A stretch of 29,220 nucleotides of DNA from Nitrospira lenta (GTDB lineage: Bacteria; Nitrospirota; Nitrospiria; Nitrospirales; Nitrospiraceae): positions 1-29,220 of the forward strand of contig CAMDRK010000003.1 of NCBI GenBank assembly GCA_945906715.1, written 5' to 3'. Shown one piece after another: positions 16,530 through 24,556 of the stretch. Every line of letters begins with the position of its first letter. Within the stretch, counting starts at the first letter, position 1. The translations under genes were made by a program, and so were the position numbers. Below the pieces are notes generated by a model. That model was not told the DNA's origin. It saw nothing but the letters and a program-made list of their open reading frames with translations, and ran no database searches.

Positions 16530-17485
16530 TGGCCATGAAGCGAGGTGTCCGATGTATCACGACAGCTGCGAAAGCTCATGCGCAGTTCACGCAGGCGGAT
16601 GTCCGGGCTGCGGTAGCGGGCCTCCGGGGATCCGTATCCTTCCAGGCTCCGTTGAGCGACTACACCTCGTTCAAGATCGGAGGGCCGGCGGATGTCGTGG
16701 TTGAACCGGCTGATATTGAAGATGTCTGTCTGGTCGTCCAGCAGGCGCGCAGGCGCAAGATCCCGTTGTTTGTCCTGGGCGGGACAAACTTATTAGTCCG
16801 GGATGGGGGAATCCGCGGCATCGTGATGAGCCTGGTGCGGTTGCGGGAAATCAAGGAAGAACCGGGGTCCGTGCTCTATGCCGAAGGGGGAGTTGGGATG
16901 CCGACATTGATTGGATACGCCATTCGTCATTCCCTCGCGGGATTGGAATGGGCTGCGGGAATTCCCGGGACTGTGGCCGGCTGTGTGGTGATGAATGCCG
17001 GAACGAAGCTAGGTGAAATGAAGGATTCGGTCAAGGCTGTTCGCATGGTGAACATGAAGGGCCAGCTCGTGGAGGTGGAAGCAACCCAGGTGAGGTTCGA
17101 GTATCGACGGGCTTTGTTGCCGCGTGGCGTCGTCGTCGGGGTGTGGATTCAGTTGAAGGAGGGGGTTCGATCTGAGATCGAGCGAGTGGTCAAGGACTAC
17201 CTTCATTATCGGCGGGACACACAACCGCTCGCGTTGCCGAGTGCCGGTTGTGTGTTTAAGAACCCTCCGAACGATTCCGCCGGCCGGCTGATTGAGGCGG
17301 TTGGCCTCAAGGGTGCACGCGTCGGCGATGCGGAGGTTTCGATGAAACATGCCAACTTCATGGTGAATCGTGGGCAGGCGCGCGCGGCGGATGTGACGGC
17401 ATTGATCGGGAAGGTCCGCAGCGCTATTCGCAGGCTGGCGGGCGTGCGGTTAGATCTTGAACTCAAAATTGTGGGAGAGGCCTAG
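16526..17485 (+). CDS. murB: UDP-N-acetylenolpyruvoylglucosamine reductase MurB
   Basis: MurB is the FAD- and NADPH-dependent enzyme that reduces enolpyruvyl-UDP-GlcNAc to UDP-MurNAc. The product is 319 residues from the ATG that overlaps the murC stop (ATGA). It has YTSFKIGGPAD, the FAD-binding LGGTNLLVRD block, EWAAGIPGTVAGCVVMNAG, FEYRRALLP and a C-terminal LELKIVGE with the expected catalytic glutamate. The active-site block reads LPSAGCVFKNP, with Cys (residue 242 from this start; codon 17249-17251) where the proton-donating serine is usually found. The frame is open a little further upstream (TTG 16481) inside murC, which is unlikely to be used. Confidence 0.94.
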   Translation: MMAMKRGVRCITTAAKAHAQFTQADVRAAVAGLRGSVSFQAPLSDYTSFKIGGPADVVVEPADIEDVCLVVQQARRRKIPLFVLGGTNLLVRDGGIRGIVMSLVRLREIKEEPGSVLYAEGGVGMPTLIGYAIRHSLAGLEWAAGIPGTVAGCVVMNAGTKLGEMKDSVKAVRMVNMKGQLVEVEATQVRFEYRRALLPRGVVVGVWIQLKEGVRSEIERVVKDYLHYRRDTQPLALPSAGCVFKNPPNDSAGRLIEAVGLKGARVGDAEVSMKHANFMVNRGQARAADVTALIGKVRSAIRRLAGVRLDLELKIVGEA

Positions 17486-17489
17486 CGGT

Positions 17490-18500
17490 ATGAACGAGCC
17501 TCAGCTGTCAAAACGACCTCTTCTGACCCGCGCCCGTATCGGGGTGCTGATGGGGGGGCAATCGGCTGAGCGCGATGTGTCGCTCCGGACTGGCACTGCA
17601 GTGCATCGGTCGCTGGCCCGCCGCGGCTACAACGCGGTGACCATTGATGTAGGACCGATGCTCTTTCGTGATTTGCGCGACCAGAAGATCGAGCTAGTGT
17701 TTCTCGCCTTGCATGGACCGGGCGGGGAAGATGGTTCGATCCAAGGGTTTTTGGAAACCCTTGGAGTTCCCTACACCGGATCCGGTATCCAGGCCAGTGC
17801 GATCGGCATGCATAAAGTCACGACGAAAACCCTCTTGGCCTCAGCGCGCATTCCTGTGCCGGGCGGCACAGTGGTGAAGCGTGGAGAAGAAGTTTCGCGC
17901 ACCACTGCGATGCGTGCGGCGAAATTACGCTGGCCCGTCGTGGTGAAGCCCGCGTCGCAAGGGTCCACGATCGGCGTCACTATCGTGCGGAAGCCGGCGC
18001 AATGGCGTGATGCCCTGGCCTTGGCCCATCGCTACGACGTGGATGCCATGGTCGAGGCGTACATCCCTGGGCATGAGGTCACGGTGTCGATCCTTGGGCG
18101 GCAGCATGCCTCCCCGCTGGTGCTTCCTGCTGTGGAAATTGTTGCGCCAGGCGGTTTTTACGATTTTTCTGCGAAGTATGAAAAGGGGAAAACCCAGTAC
18201 CTTTGCCCTGCGCCTTTGGACGCGGCGATAAGCAGGCAGATTCGGATGTTGGCGCTGCGTACCTATGAGGTGCTGGGTTGTGAAGGTGCGGCTCGGGTCG
18301 ATTTCCGGATCACGCCGCGGGGCCGTCCTGTTGTGCTGGAGATTAATACGGCGCCGGGCATGACCGAAACAAGTTTATTGCCGATGGCCGCGGCGCAAGT
18401 TGAAATCGACTATGACGAGCTGACCGAGCGGATTCTCGAATCGGCCCTTGTTCGCGCAGCCCGCCATGACCGTTCGTCAGCGGAAGGGAGCATGCCGTGA
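17490..18500 (+). CDS. ddl: D-alanine:D-alanine ligase
   Basis: Ddl makes the D-Ala-D-Ala dipeptide that MurF uses. The 336-residue ATP-grasp protein has the N-terminal VLMGGQSAERDVSL block and LALHGPGGEDGSIQG, the Ddl signature. It also has PYTGSGIQASAIGMHK, VVKPASQGSTIGV in the ATP-grasp core, the KYEKGKTQYLCP loop and EINTAPGMTETSLLPMA at the second metal/substrate site. The ATG at 17490, 4 nt after murB, has a GGGAGAGG ribosome site; an in-frame TTG at 17457 would lie inside murB and is less likely. The stop overlaps ftsQ (GTGA). Confidence 0.96.
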   Translation: MNEPQLSKRPLLTRARIGVLMGGQSAERDVSLRTGTAVHRSLARRGYNAVTIDVGPMLFRDLRDQKIELVFLALHGPGGEDGSIQGFLETLGVPYTGSGIQASAIGMHKVTTKTLLASARIPVPGGTVVKRGEEVSRTTAMRAAKLRWPVVVKPASQGSTIGVTIVRKPAQWRDALALAHRYDVDAMVEAYIPGHEVTVSILGRQHASPLVLPAVEIVAPGGFYDFSAKYEKGKTQYLCPAPLDAAISRQIRMLALRTYEVLGCEGAARVDFRITPRGRPVVLEINTAPGMTETSLLPMAAAQVEIDYDELTERILESALVRAARHDRSSAEGSMP

Positions 18501-19366
18501 AGGGTTTTTTGCGGAAGAAAGCGGTTCGTGATGTTGGCCCTCGGGTGAATCAATGGAAGGGCGCGCGTGCCAGTCAGGTTTCAGATCAGCGACAACAGGA
18601 GCGTCGGGGAAAGCTTGTCTCGCGGTGGCGACGTGCGTTGCGCATAGGACAATGGATCGTTGGTCTTGCAGTGTTGGCTTGGGGGCTGACTGCGGCCACG
18701 CAAGAGATGGGACCGGTTCTGCAGGACTGGTTGGAAATCCGCGAGATAGAAGTCGAGGGCATTCACCATGTGACGAGGCCGGAAGTGTTGGAACGGCTCG
18801 TCTTGAAGCCAGGCGTGGGGCTCCATCAAGTCAGCACAGCGTTTCTCGCCGAGCGAGTGCAGGCGCATGCCTGGATTAAGGAGGCGACGATCGAACGTAG
18901 GCCGCCGCATCTGCTGCATGTCACCGTATTGGAACGTACGCCGGCTGCCATTATTCGGATGGGCACGGACCATTGGTTGAGCGATGAGAGCGGATATCTT
19001 CTAGCCATGTTGGGCCGTCAGGATGATGAAACGCTGCCATTGTTGACCGGGCTGGAGTTTCAGACCATTCAACGCGGCGAGGCCCGTGTTCGCAATGCAA
19101 TTCAGTCCGGGGTCGTGCTGGCCAAGCTTATCGCCAGTACCCTCGATGGGCGGGTTGAAGTGGATCTCGCGAATCCGGTGAATGTGGTGGCGTCAGCCAA
19201 TGGAGTGCGATTTCAGTTTGGTGACGATTCTCTGGTTGATCAGTGGGAGCGATTCCGGAAAGTGAAACCGTCTTTTAAGACTGCCTCCTCCGAAGGTCGG
19301 AAGCGCGAGGTGACCGAGATCGATTTGCGTTATGACAACCGTGTCATTGTACGGGAAAGGGTGTGA
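18497..19366 (+). CDS. ftsQ: Cell division protein FtsQ
   Basis: FtsQ is the bitopic scaffold that joins FtsL and FtsB to the divisome. The 289-residue product has a basic cytoplasmic tail of about 48 residues, one membrane segment (about 51-67, GQWIVGLAVLAWGLTAA) and a periplasmic POTRA domain starting near residue 82 (IREIEVEGIHHVTRPEVL). The FtsQ/DivIB beta domain follows, with the family's HLLHVTVLERTPAAII block. The GTG start has a GGAAGGGAG ribosome site and overlaps the ddl stop. Primary sequence is weakly conserved in this family; the POTRA block and position make the call secure. Confidence 0.93.
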   Translation: MKGFLRKKAVRDVGPRVNQWKGARASQVSDQRQQERRGKLVSRWRRALRIGQWIVGLAVLAWGLTAATQEMGPVLQDWLEIREIEVEGIHHVTRPEVLERLVLKPGVGLHQVSTAFLAERVQAHAWIKEATIERRPPHLLHVTVLERTPAAIIRMGTDHWLSDESGYLLAMLGRQDDETLPLLTGLEFQTIQRGEARVRNAIQSGVVLAKLIASTLDGRVEVDLANPVNVVASANGVRFQFGDDSLVDQWERFRKVKPSFKTASSEGRKREVTEIDLRYDNRVIVRERV

Positions 19367-20607
19367 GGGCTGTGCCAAAGCGTGATCAAATTCTTGTTGG
19401 GTTGGATATTGGGACTACCAAGATCTGCGCCATCGTTTCGGAAGTGACGGATGAGGGGGCACTCAACATCATCGGGGTCGGATCCAGCCCATCGCGAGGG
19501 CTTCGCAAAGGCGTCGTGGTCGATATCGAGAGTACTGTGGAATCGATCAAGAAGGCGGTAGAGGAAGCCGAGCTGATGGCGGCGGTCCAGATCAATTCTG
19601 TCTATACCGGCATCGCCGGGAGCCACATCTCTGCGGAGAACTGCAAGGGGGTTGTGGCGCTCAAAAAGGCAGAGGTGTCGCGGGAAGACATTCAGCGTGC
19701 GATCGAAAGCGCGCGGACCCTGGCAGTCGTCCCCCATGAACGGCGGATTCTTCATGTGCTGCCGCGTGAGTTCATGGTGGATGGGCAAGAGGGGGTGCGG
19801 GAGCCGTTGGGTCTGTCCGGGAACCGTCTTGAAGTCAACGTCCATGTGATTACCGGCGCGGTGACTTCAGCGCAGAACATCATCAAATGTGTGAATCGCG
19901 CGGGGCTCGATGTTGTGGATATCGTGTTGCAGCCTTTGGCCTCCAGTGAGGCGGTCCTCAGTCGGGAAGAGCGCGATCTGGGGGTCGTAATGATCGATCT
20001 CGGAGGTGGAACGACCGACCTCGCCATTTTCTTCGACGGGAGCATTCGGCATTCTGCGGTTTTGCCGATCGGCGGACAGAATTTGACGAAAGATCTCGCA
20101 ATTGGGCTGCTGACCTCTCAGACCGAGGCCGAAAAGATCAAGCTGCAGCATGGGATTGCTCGAACGGGATTGGTGCATGGCCATGAAACCATAGGGGTTC
20201 CGTCGGTTGGGGATCGCCCTGCACGGACGTTCTCACGCCGTGACATTGCCGAAATTCTTGAGCCGCGGGTCGAGGAAATATTTGAGCTGGTTCGCCGGGA
20301 GATTGCCCGCGCAGGCTATGAGGGTGTGCTGGGGGCTGGGGCGGTGATTACAGGTGGAACGTCGTTGTTGGAAGGGATGCCCGATGCGACAGAGCAAATA
20401 TTGAATCTTCCGGCTCGGCGCGGTGCGCCCAGTGGGATCGGAGGGCTTCGCGACATCGTCAGCAATCCCATGCATGCCACGGGTGTCGGCCTGCTCCTCC
20501 ATGCCCGGCACCACGCTGAGGAGATGGCCACGGCCGGTCTGCGCAGTGGACGGCCGTTCAATAAAGTATTCGATCGGATGAAGTCCTGGATGTTCGAGTT
20601 TTTTTAA
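19363..20607 (+). CDS. ftsA: Cell division protein FtsA (actin-like FtsZ membrane anchor)
   Basis: FtsA polymerises at the membrane, tethers FtsZ and helps recruit later division proteins. The 414-residue protein has the actin-fold phosphate loops (VGLDIGTTKICAIV near residue 12 and VVMIDLGGGTTDLAIF near residue 208) and the 1C-domain between them, as in FtsA as opposed to MreB. The C-terminal amphipathic helix (FNKVFDRMKSWMFEFF) is the expected membrane-targeting sequence. The GTG start overlaps the ftsQ stop by 4 nt. Confidence 0.97.
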   Translation: MRAVPKRDQILVGLDIGTTKICAIVSEVTDEGALNIIGVGSSPSRGLRKGVVVDIESTVESIKKAVEEAELMAAVQINSVYTGIAGSHISAENCKGVVALKKAEVSREDIQRAIESARTLAVVPHERRILHVLPREFMVDGQEGVREPLGLSGNRLEVNVHVITGAVTSAQNIIKCVNRAGLDVVDIVLQPLASSEAVLSREERDLGVVMIDLGGGTTDLAIFFDGSIRHSAVLPIGGQNLTKDLAIGLLTSQTEAEKIKLQHGIARTGLVHGHETIGVPSVGDRPARTFSRRDIAEILEPRVEEIFELVRREIARAGYEGVLGAGAVITGGTSLLEGMPDATEQILNLPARRGAPSGIGGLRDIVSNPMHATGVGLLLHARHHAEEMATAGLRSGRPFNKVFDRMKSWMFEFF

Positions 20608-20661
20608 CCATTGCGCGCGGTGGATGGCCGCTACGCGAATTCTATTAAGGGAGGTGTCCTG

Positions 20662-21852
20662 ATGTTTTCATTCGAAGAGGATGTTGTGTCCCCCGTTCGG
20701 ATTAAGGTGATCGGTGTCGGTGGCGCCGGGTGCAACGCTCTGAACACCATGATCATGTCCGGATTGGCGCGGGTCGATTTTATCGCGGCAAATACCGATC
20801 TGCAGGCGTTGGATCGGTCGAGGGCGTCCTATAAGATTCAACTGGGTCCTGAGCGGACTAGGGGACTCGGTGCCGGGGCGAAGCCGGAAGTCGGAAAGGA
20901 CTCGGCATTGGAAAGTAAAGATCAGATTCGGGAATGCCTTGAGGGCGCCGACATGGTGTTCGTGACTGCGGGGATGGGTGGCGGAACCGGGACGGGCGCT
21001 GCGCCGATCGTGGCGAGCATTGCGCGGGAGCTCGGTATCTTGACGGTCGGGGTTGTGACAAAGCCTTTTTCCTACGAAGGCCATCGCCGGATGGTTCATG
21101 CGGATGAAGGGATTCGAGACCTCCGCCGCCATGTGGATACCCTGCTCGTGATCCCGAATCAGCGATTGCTCGGTATTGTCGACAAAGCGACGCCGCTGCT
21201 CGAAGCCTTCAAGGTGGCCGATGATGTCCTCCGGCAGGCCATTCAAGGGATTGCGGATGTGATCACGACTACGGGCCATGTCAATGTGGACTTTGCCGAT
21301 GTCCGTACCGTGATGTCTCATACGGGTCGTGCCGTGATGGGCATGGGAGTGGCGCGTGGGACGAATCGGGCGATCGAAGCGGCGCAAAAGGCGATTTGCA
21401 GCCCGTTGTTGGAGGAAGGCAGTGTGGAGGGTGCGCGAGGTGTGTTGTTGAATATCACCGGCGGGCCCAACATGTCGCTGCACGAGATTGAGGAGGCGGC
21501 GACGATCGTTCAACAGACGGCCGATCCCGAGGCCAATATCATTGTCGGACAGGTGATCAACCCCGATATGGGAGACGACTTGGTGGTGACGGTGATTGCC
21601 ACCGGATTTGAATGGGAGGGGCAACCTGCTCAAGTTCCCGTGGCAGCGGCTCGGGCTTCCCGGAGCGGGCAACAGGCGATGGCCGGCCAGACGATGGGGG
21701 AACGATCGTATGCGGAGCGGCCTTTCAAAGATCTCGACCGCCCGGCCTTCTTGCGGCGGATGGGAGATGGAAGAGAGCAGATGGAACGAGCCGCGGCGGT
21801 TACCGACGATGAATGGGATGTACCCACTTTCCTTCGCAAGCAGGCCGACTGA
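20662..21852 (+). CDS. ftsZ: Cell division GTPase FtsZ
   Basis: FtsZ is the tubulin-like GTPase forming the division ring. The 396-residue product has the N-terminal nucleotide loop GVGGAGCNALN (18-28), NTDLQAL, the tubulin signature GGGTGTG at 106-112 and the T7-loop region NVDFADV near 208-214. A variable linker from about 317 leads to a C-terminal conserved peptide, EWDVPTFLRKQ at 384-394, which binds FtsA and other partners. A second similar peptide, DLDRPAFLRR, lies at 357-366. The ATG at 20662 is preferred over the longer open frame (TTG 20611) because AAGGGAGGT lies just before it. The 54-nt gap after ftsA shows no terminator. Confidence 0.97.
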   Translation: MFSFEEDVVSPVRIKVIGVGGAGCNALNTMIMSGLARVDFIAANTDLQALDRSRASYKIQLGPERTRGLGAGAKPEVGKDSALESKDQIRECLEGADMVFVTAGMGGGTGTGAAPIVASIARELGILTVGVVTKPFSYEGHRRMVHADEGIRDLRRHVDTLLVIPNQRLLGIVDKATPLLEAFKVADDVLRQAIQGIADVITTTGHVNVDFADVRTVMSHTGRAVMGMGVARGTNRAIEAAQKAICSPLLEEGSVEGARGVLLNITGGPNMSLHEIEEAATIVQQTADPEANIIVGQVINPDMGDDLVVTVIATGFEWEGQPAQVPVAAARASRSGQQAMAGQTMGERSYAERPFKDLDRPAFLRRMGDGREQMERAAAVTDDEWDVPTFLRKQAD

Positions 21853-21898
21853 GCCGATAGGGCCTATAGGGGGCGAGTAGTTTCAGCGGAGTATAGCC

Positions 21899-22633
21899 AT
21901 GAGCGAAGCGGTCATCACGGTTCCTGCCTTCGCGTCCTCGCGCGACGGCATCCGGCATTTTTTCGGCACGCGCGGCCATGCAGGTTCGCTGGCACTCGAT
22001 GTAGGAGTACCGGCACGTCAGTCGCAGGAGCAGGGGCGCAGTTGGCTGCTGTCCGTCAAGCAAGTGCATGGGACCGATGCTTTGGTGGTGGATCGTCCAC
22101 TCACCGAGATAGATCGGTTCCCTGGCGGATGGGATGCGCTGGTGACCGATCAGCCAGGCGTAACGGTGGCGGTGCGCACGGCGGACTGTGTCCCCGTGCT
22201 TGTACATGATCCACGCAGGCATGTCGTGGCGGCAATTCACGCCGGTTGGCGTGGTGCTGTCGCCGGGATTGTTGCAAAAACATTTAGGCTGATGGCGAAC
22301 AGATTCGGGTCGATGCAGTCGGATCTGCGAGTCAGTATTGGACCCTCAGCCGGTCCCTGTTGCTATGAAGTGGATAATCCTGTGCTCGACCAGCTTCGAA
22401 TGGGATTGCCAGATTGGAAGTCGGTAGTGCGGGACTATCAAGGGCACAAGGCTCGGCTGGATCTCAAGGCCCTGATCCGTCGGCAAGTGGAAGGAGAGGG
22501 TGTTTCCCTACCCTCTGTTTCATCGGTGAACCTCTGTACAATCTGCCATGATCAGCTCTTTTACTCCTATCGGAGGGAAGGCAGGGTGAATGGGACGATG
22601 GTCAGCGGGATCACTCTGCTCTCTCACCGATAG
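21899..22633 (+). CDS. pgeF: Peptidoglycan editing factor / purine nucleoside phosphorylase family protein (YfiH, PgeF)
   Basis: The 244-residue product belongs to the YfiH/LACC1 family. The three metal or catalytic residues are in place: His57 in QVHGTD, Cys97 in TADCVPVL and His114 in HAGWRGAV. GPSAGPCCYEV and the C-terminal VNLCTICH block are also typical. Family members have been described as editing L-Ser out of peptidoglycan precursors (PgeF) and as purine nucleoside phosphorylases; which applies here cannot be read from sequence. It follows ftsZ by 46 nt with a GGAG ribosome site and probably shares its transcript, a common arrangement next to dcw genes. Confidence 0.93.
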   Translation: MSEAVITVPAFASSRDGIRHFFGTRGHAGSLALDVGVPARQSQEQGRSWLLSVKQVHGTDALVVDRPLTEIDRFPGGWDALVTDQPGVTVAVRTADCVPVLVHDPRRHVVAAIHAGWRGAVAGIVAKTFRLMANRFGSMQSDLRVSIGPSAGPCCYEVDNPVLDQLRMGLPDWKSVVRDYQGHKARLDLKALIRRQVEGEGVSLPSVSSVNLCTICHDQLFYSYRREGRVNGTMVSGITLLSHR

Positions 22634-22654
22634 GAGTAGGTCTGGGTCTGTGCG

Positions 22655-22684
22655 CTGACATTTGCTCGGCGGTTTGGGTACAAT
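22655..22684 (+). promoter_or_regulatory. Probable sigma70-type promoter before proC
   Basis: CTGACA (22655-22660) and TACAAT (22679-22684) are 18 nt apart, each one or two bases from consensus. Transcription would start near 22691, giving a leader of about 105 nt that includes the hairpin at 22719-22745. This would let proC, the yggT-family gene and the divIVA-type gene be expressed apart from ftsZ-pgeF. Confidence 0.6.
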
Positions 22685-22718
22685 ACTTCCTAGTTTCCCA
22701 GAGACGGCGCTATAGCTG

Positions 22719-22745
22719 TGGCTGATCGATGAGATGGATCAGCCA
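22719..22745 (+). promoter_or_regulatory. Hairpin in the proC leader
   Basis: TGGCTGATC (22719-22727) and GATCAGCCA (22737-22745) form a perfect 9-bp stem around a 9-nt loop. There is no T-run after it, so it is not a standard terminator. The loop contains an ATG (22734) that opens a 21-codon frame ending at the proC start. Confidence 0.6.
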
Positions 22746-22799
22746 ACGGGTGGTCCAATCGAAGAGAAGATTCGGCTCGTTTTCGAGGAGATCCGGTGA
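22734..22799 (+). CDS. Possible 21-residue leader ORF overlapping the proC start
   Basis: An ATG in the loop of the leader hairpin opens a frame of 21 codons (product begins MDQPTGGPIEEK and ends FEEIR) whose TGA overlaps the proC GTG by 4 nt, the same GTGA arrangement used between real genes here. No clear ribosome site precedes it and the peptide resembles nothing known to me. It may be chance; a translated leader that couples into proC is the alternative. Confidence 0.2.
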   Translation: MDQPTGGPIEEKIRLVFEEIR

Positions 22800-23629
22800 G
22801 GGAGCGCGGTGTGCCAAATCAAACGATTATGAGCAAGATTACGTTCATCGGAGGAGGCCAGATGGCTGAGGCCATGATCGGAGGTCTCCTCTCAGGGCAG
22901 GTCTGTTCTGCTGAGTCGATATGGGCAACGGATCCCGTTTCCGATCGACGCGATCGCTTGAAAAGCCAATTCGGCATTCTGGTTGGTTCTGCCAACCGTG
23001 AAGCGGTTACCTGGGCTGATGTGGTCGTCTTGGCGGTCAAGCCTCAGACGCTTCCTGCTGTATTCAGTGAGCTTGGCCCGACCCTGGCCCATACCCTGGT
23101 GATTTCTATTGCTGCAGGGGTAACGATTCAAGCAATCGCGGAACAGATTGCAGGGACGATGCGGGTGATTCGTGCAATGCCGAATGTTCCAGCATTAGTC
23201 CGGGAGGGTATGACCGCCCTGGCCTTGGGAAGTGCGGTGTCTGAAGATGACAGTCGCCTGGCTCGAACAGTATTCGAATCAGTCGGTCGAGTAGTACTGG
23301 TTGAGGAACGATTGATGGATGCAGTGACCGGACTGAGCGGCAGTGGGCCGGCCTATATATTTCAGGCTATTGAAGCGTTAGCGGATGGAGGGGTGATGAT
23401 GGGCTTGCCGCGGCAGACTGCCGAACTCCTTGCTGCGCAGACGGTGCTCGGTGCGGCTCGCCTGGTACTGGAATCGGGGGTGCATCCCGCTCAACTGAAA
23501 GATCGAGTGGCGTCTCCAGGAGGGACGACCATCGCCGGACTTCATCAGCTTGAGCAGGGAGGATTTCGCGCTACGCTGATGGCAGCGGTCGAAGCGGCCA
23601 CCACACGATCGAAGGAGCTGGGGCGCTGA
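22796..23629 (+). CDS. proC: Pyrroline-5-carboxylate reductase
   Basis: ProC reduces pyrroline-5-carboxylate to proline with NAD(P)H, the last step of proline synthesis. The 277-residue product has the N-terminal dinucleotide loop ITFIGGGQMAEAM (15-27), VLAVKPQ, the RAMPNVPALVREG block, the C-terminal signature GLSGSGPAYIFQAIEALADGG-type motif, and VASPGGTTIAGL. The GTG at 22796 has GAGGAG 5 nt upstream; an ATG at 22829 would give MSKITFIGGG, the more usual N terminus, but lacks a ribosome site. The stop overlaps the next start (TGATG). Confidence 0.95.
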   Translation: MRERGVPNQTIMSKITFIGGGQMAEAMIGGLLSGQVCSAESIWATDPVSDRRDRLKSQFGILVGSANREAVTWADVVVLAVKPQTLPAVFSELGPTLAHTLVISIAAGVTIQAIAEQIAGTMRVIRAMPNVPALVREGMTALALGSAVSEDDSRLARTVFESVGRVVLVEERLMDAVTGLSGSGPAYIFQAIEALADGGVMMGLPRQTAELLAAQTVLGAARLVLESGVHPAQLKDRVASPGGTTIAGLHQLEQGGFRATLMAAVEAATTRSKELGR

Positions 23630-23925
23630 TGTTTGTCGCAGGCAATGTTCTTTCGGCGGTGGCGACCATTCTTGACTATGTGCTATGGCTCTATATGTGG
23701 GTCATCATCGGTCGCGCCCTGATCTCGTGGGTCAATCCGGACCCATGGAATCCAATTGTGCAATTTCTCAATCGTGTGACCGAGCCAGTCCTGGCGCCAA
23801 TTCGACGATGGATCGGGGTGCGGATAGGGATGGATGTGTCCCCGATCATTGTGATCCTAATCATCACATTCCTGCAAATTGCGATTGTACAATCACTCAA
23901 GGAATTCGCCATGAGGATAAACTGA
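23629..23925 (+). CDS. YggT-family membrane protein
   Basis: The 98-residue product has two hydrophobic regions (about residues 5-30 and 65-92) flanking the conserved WVNPDPWNPIVQFLNRVTEP-like loop that defines the YggT family. Family members are small integral membrane proteins often next to proC or division genes; roles in membrane or osmotic physiology have been proposed and no enzymatic activity is known. The ATG overlaps the proC stop by one base, so the two are translated together. Inference: its place between proC and a divIVA-type gene suggests a link to envelope or division, not to proline. Confidence 0.9.
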   Translation: MFVAGNVLSAVATILDYVLWLYMWVIIGRALISWVNPDPWNPIVQFLNRVTEPVLAPIRRWIGVRIGMDVSPIIVILIITFLQIAIVQSLKEFAMRIN

Positions 23926-23944
23926 GACGACCATGGGAGATGCC

Positions 23945-24457
23945 ATGAGAATTACACCGCTTGATATTCAACAAATGGTGTTCAAGGCCAGCTTTCGCGG
24001 GTACGACAAGGAAGAGGTCAATCGCTTCCTCGAAGAACTGGCACAGACGATTGAATCGCTGAATCGAGACCAGGCGGTTCAGCGAGAAAAGATCGTGTTT
24101 CTAGAGCAGCAGCTTGCCGAGCTGAAGCGAACGGAAGCGACGTTGTCGAGCACGCTCCTCTCGGCGCAATCACTGGCAGAGGATGTGAAACGGAATGCGC
24201 AACGGGAGGCGGATCTCGTCATCAAGGAGGCTGAACTGAAGGCCGGTGAGTTGATCCGTCAAGCAGGGGTCGAGTTGACCGATACGCAGCGGGATCTTTC
24301 TTCACTCCAGAAACAGCGACTGCTCATGGTTGAACGGTTGCGCGCGTCGTTACGGATGTTCGAGCGTATGCTGGAAGTGGAAGAGCAGGAAGCGCTTCAT
24401 GACGCCGCGATCGCATCGGAGGAGAAGCTCGAGGGAGAGTCGAGCCCGGCGTTGTGA
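23945..24457 (+). CDS. DivIVA-domain coiled-coil protein
   Basis: The product is 170 residues from the ATG at 23945, chosen because GGGAG lies just before it and MRITPLDIQQ is the standard DivIVA opening; an ATG at 23933 adds four residues. The N-terminal lipid-binding domain reads MVFKASFRGYDKEEVNRFLEEL, including the Phe and Arg side chains used for membrane contact in DivIVA. It is followed by a long coiled coil (about 35-150). DivIVA proteins mark curved membrane at poles and septa and recruit partners. The C terminus is acidic. The gene ends the compact run that began at proC. Confidence 0.9.
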   Translation: MRITPLDIQQMVFKASFRGYDKEEVNRFLEELAQTIESLNRDQAVQREKIVFLEQQLAELKRTEATLSSTLLSAQSLAEDVKRNAQREADLVIKEAELKAGELIRQAGVELTDTQRDLSSLQKQRLLMVERLRASLRMFERMLEVEEQEALHDAAIASEEKLEGESSPAL

Positions 24458-24556
24458 CCTGTTGGACCTGACCGATCTTTGCCCACTGATGCGGTTCTTG
24501 CTGTGCTTCGTGCCGCCTGCCAGCAGCCGATTCCCTCACTCAAAGGTACTTCGTCC

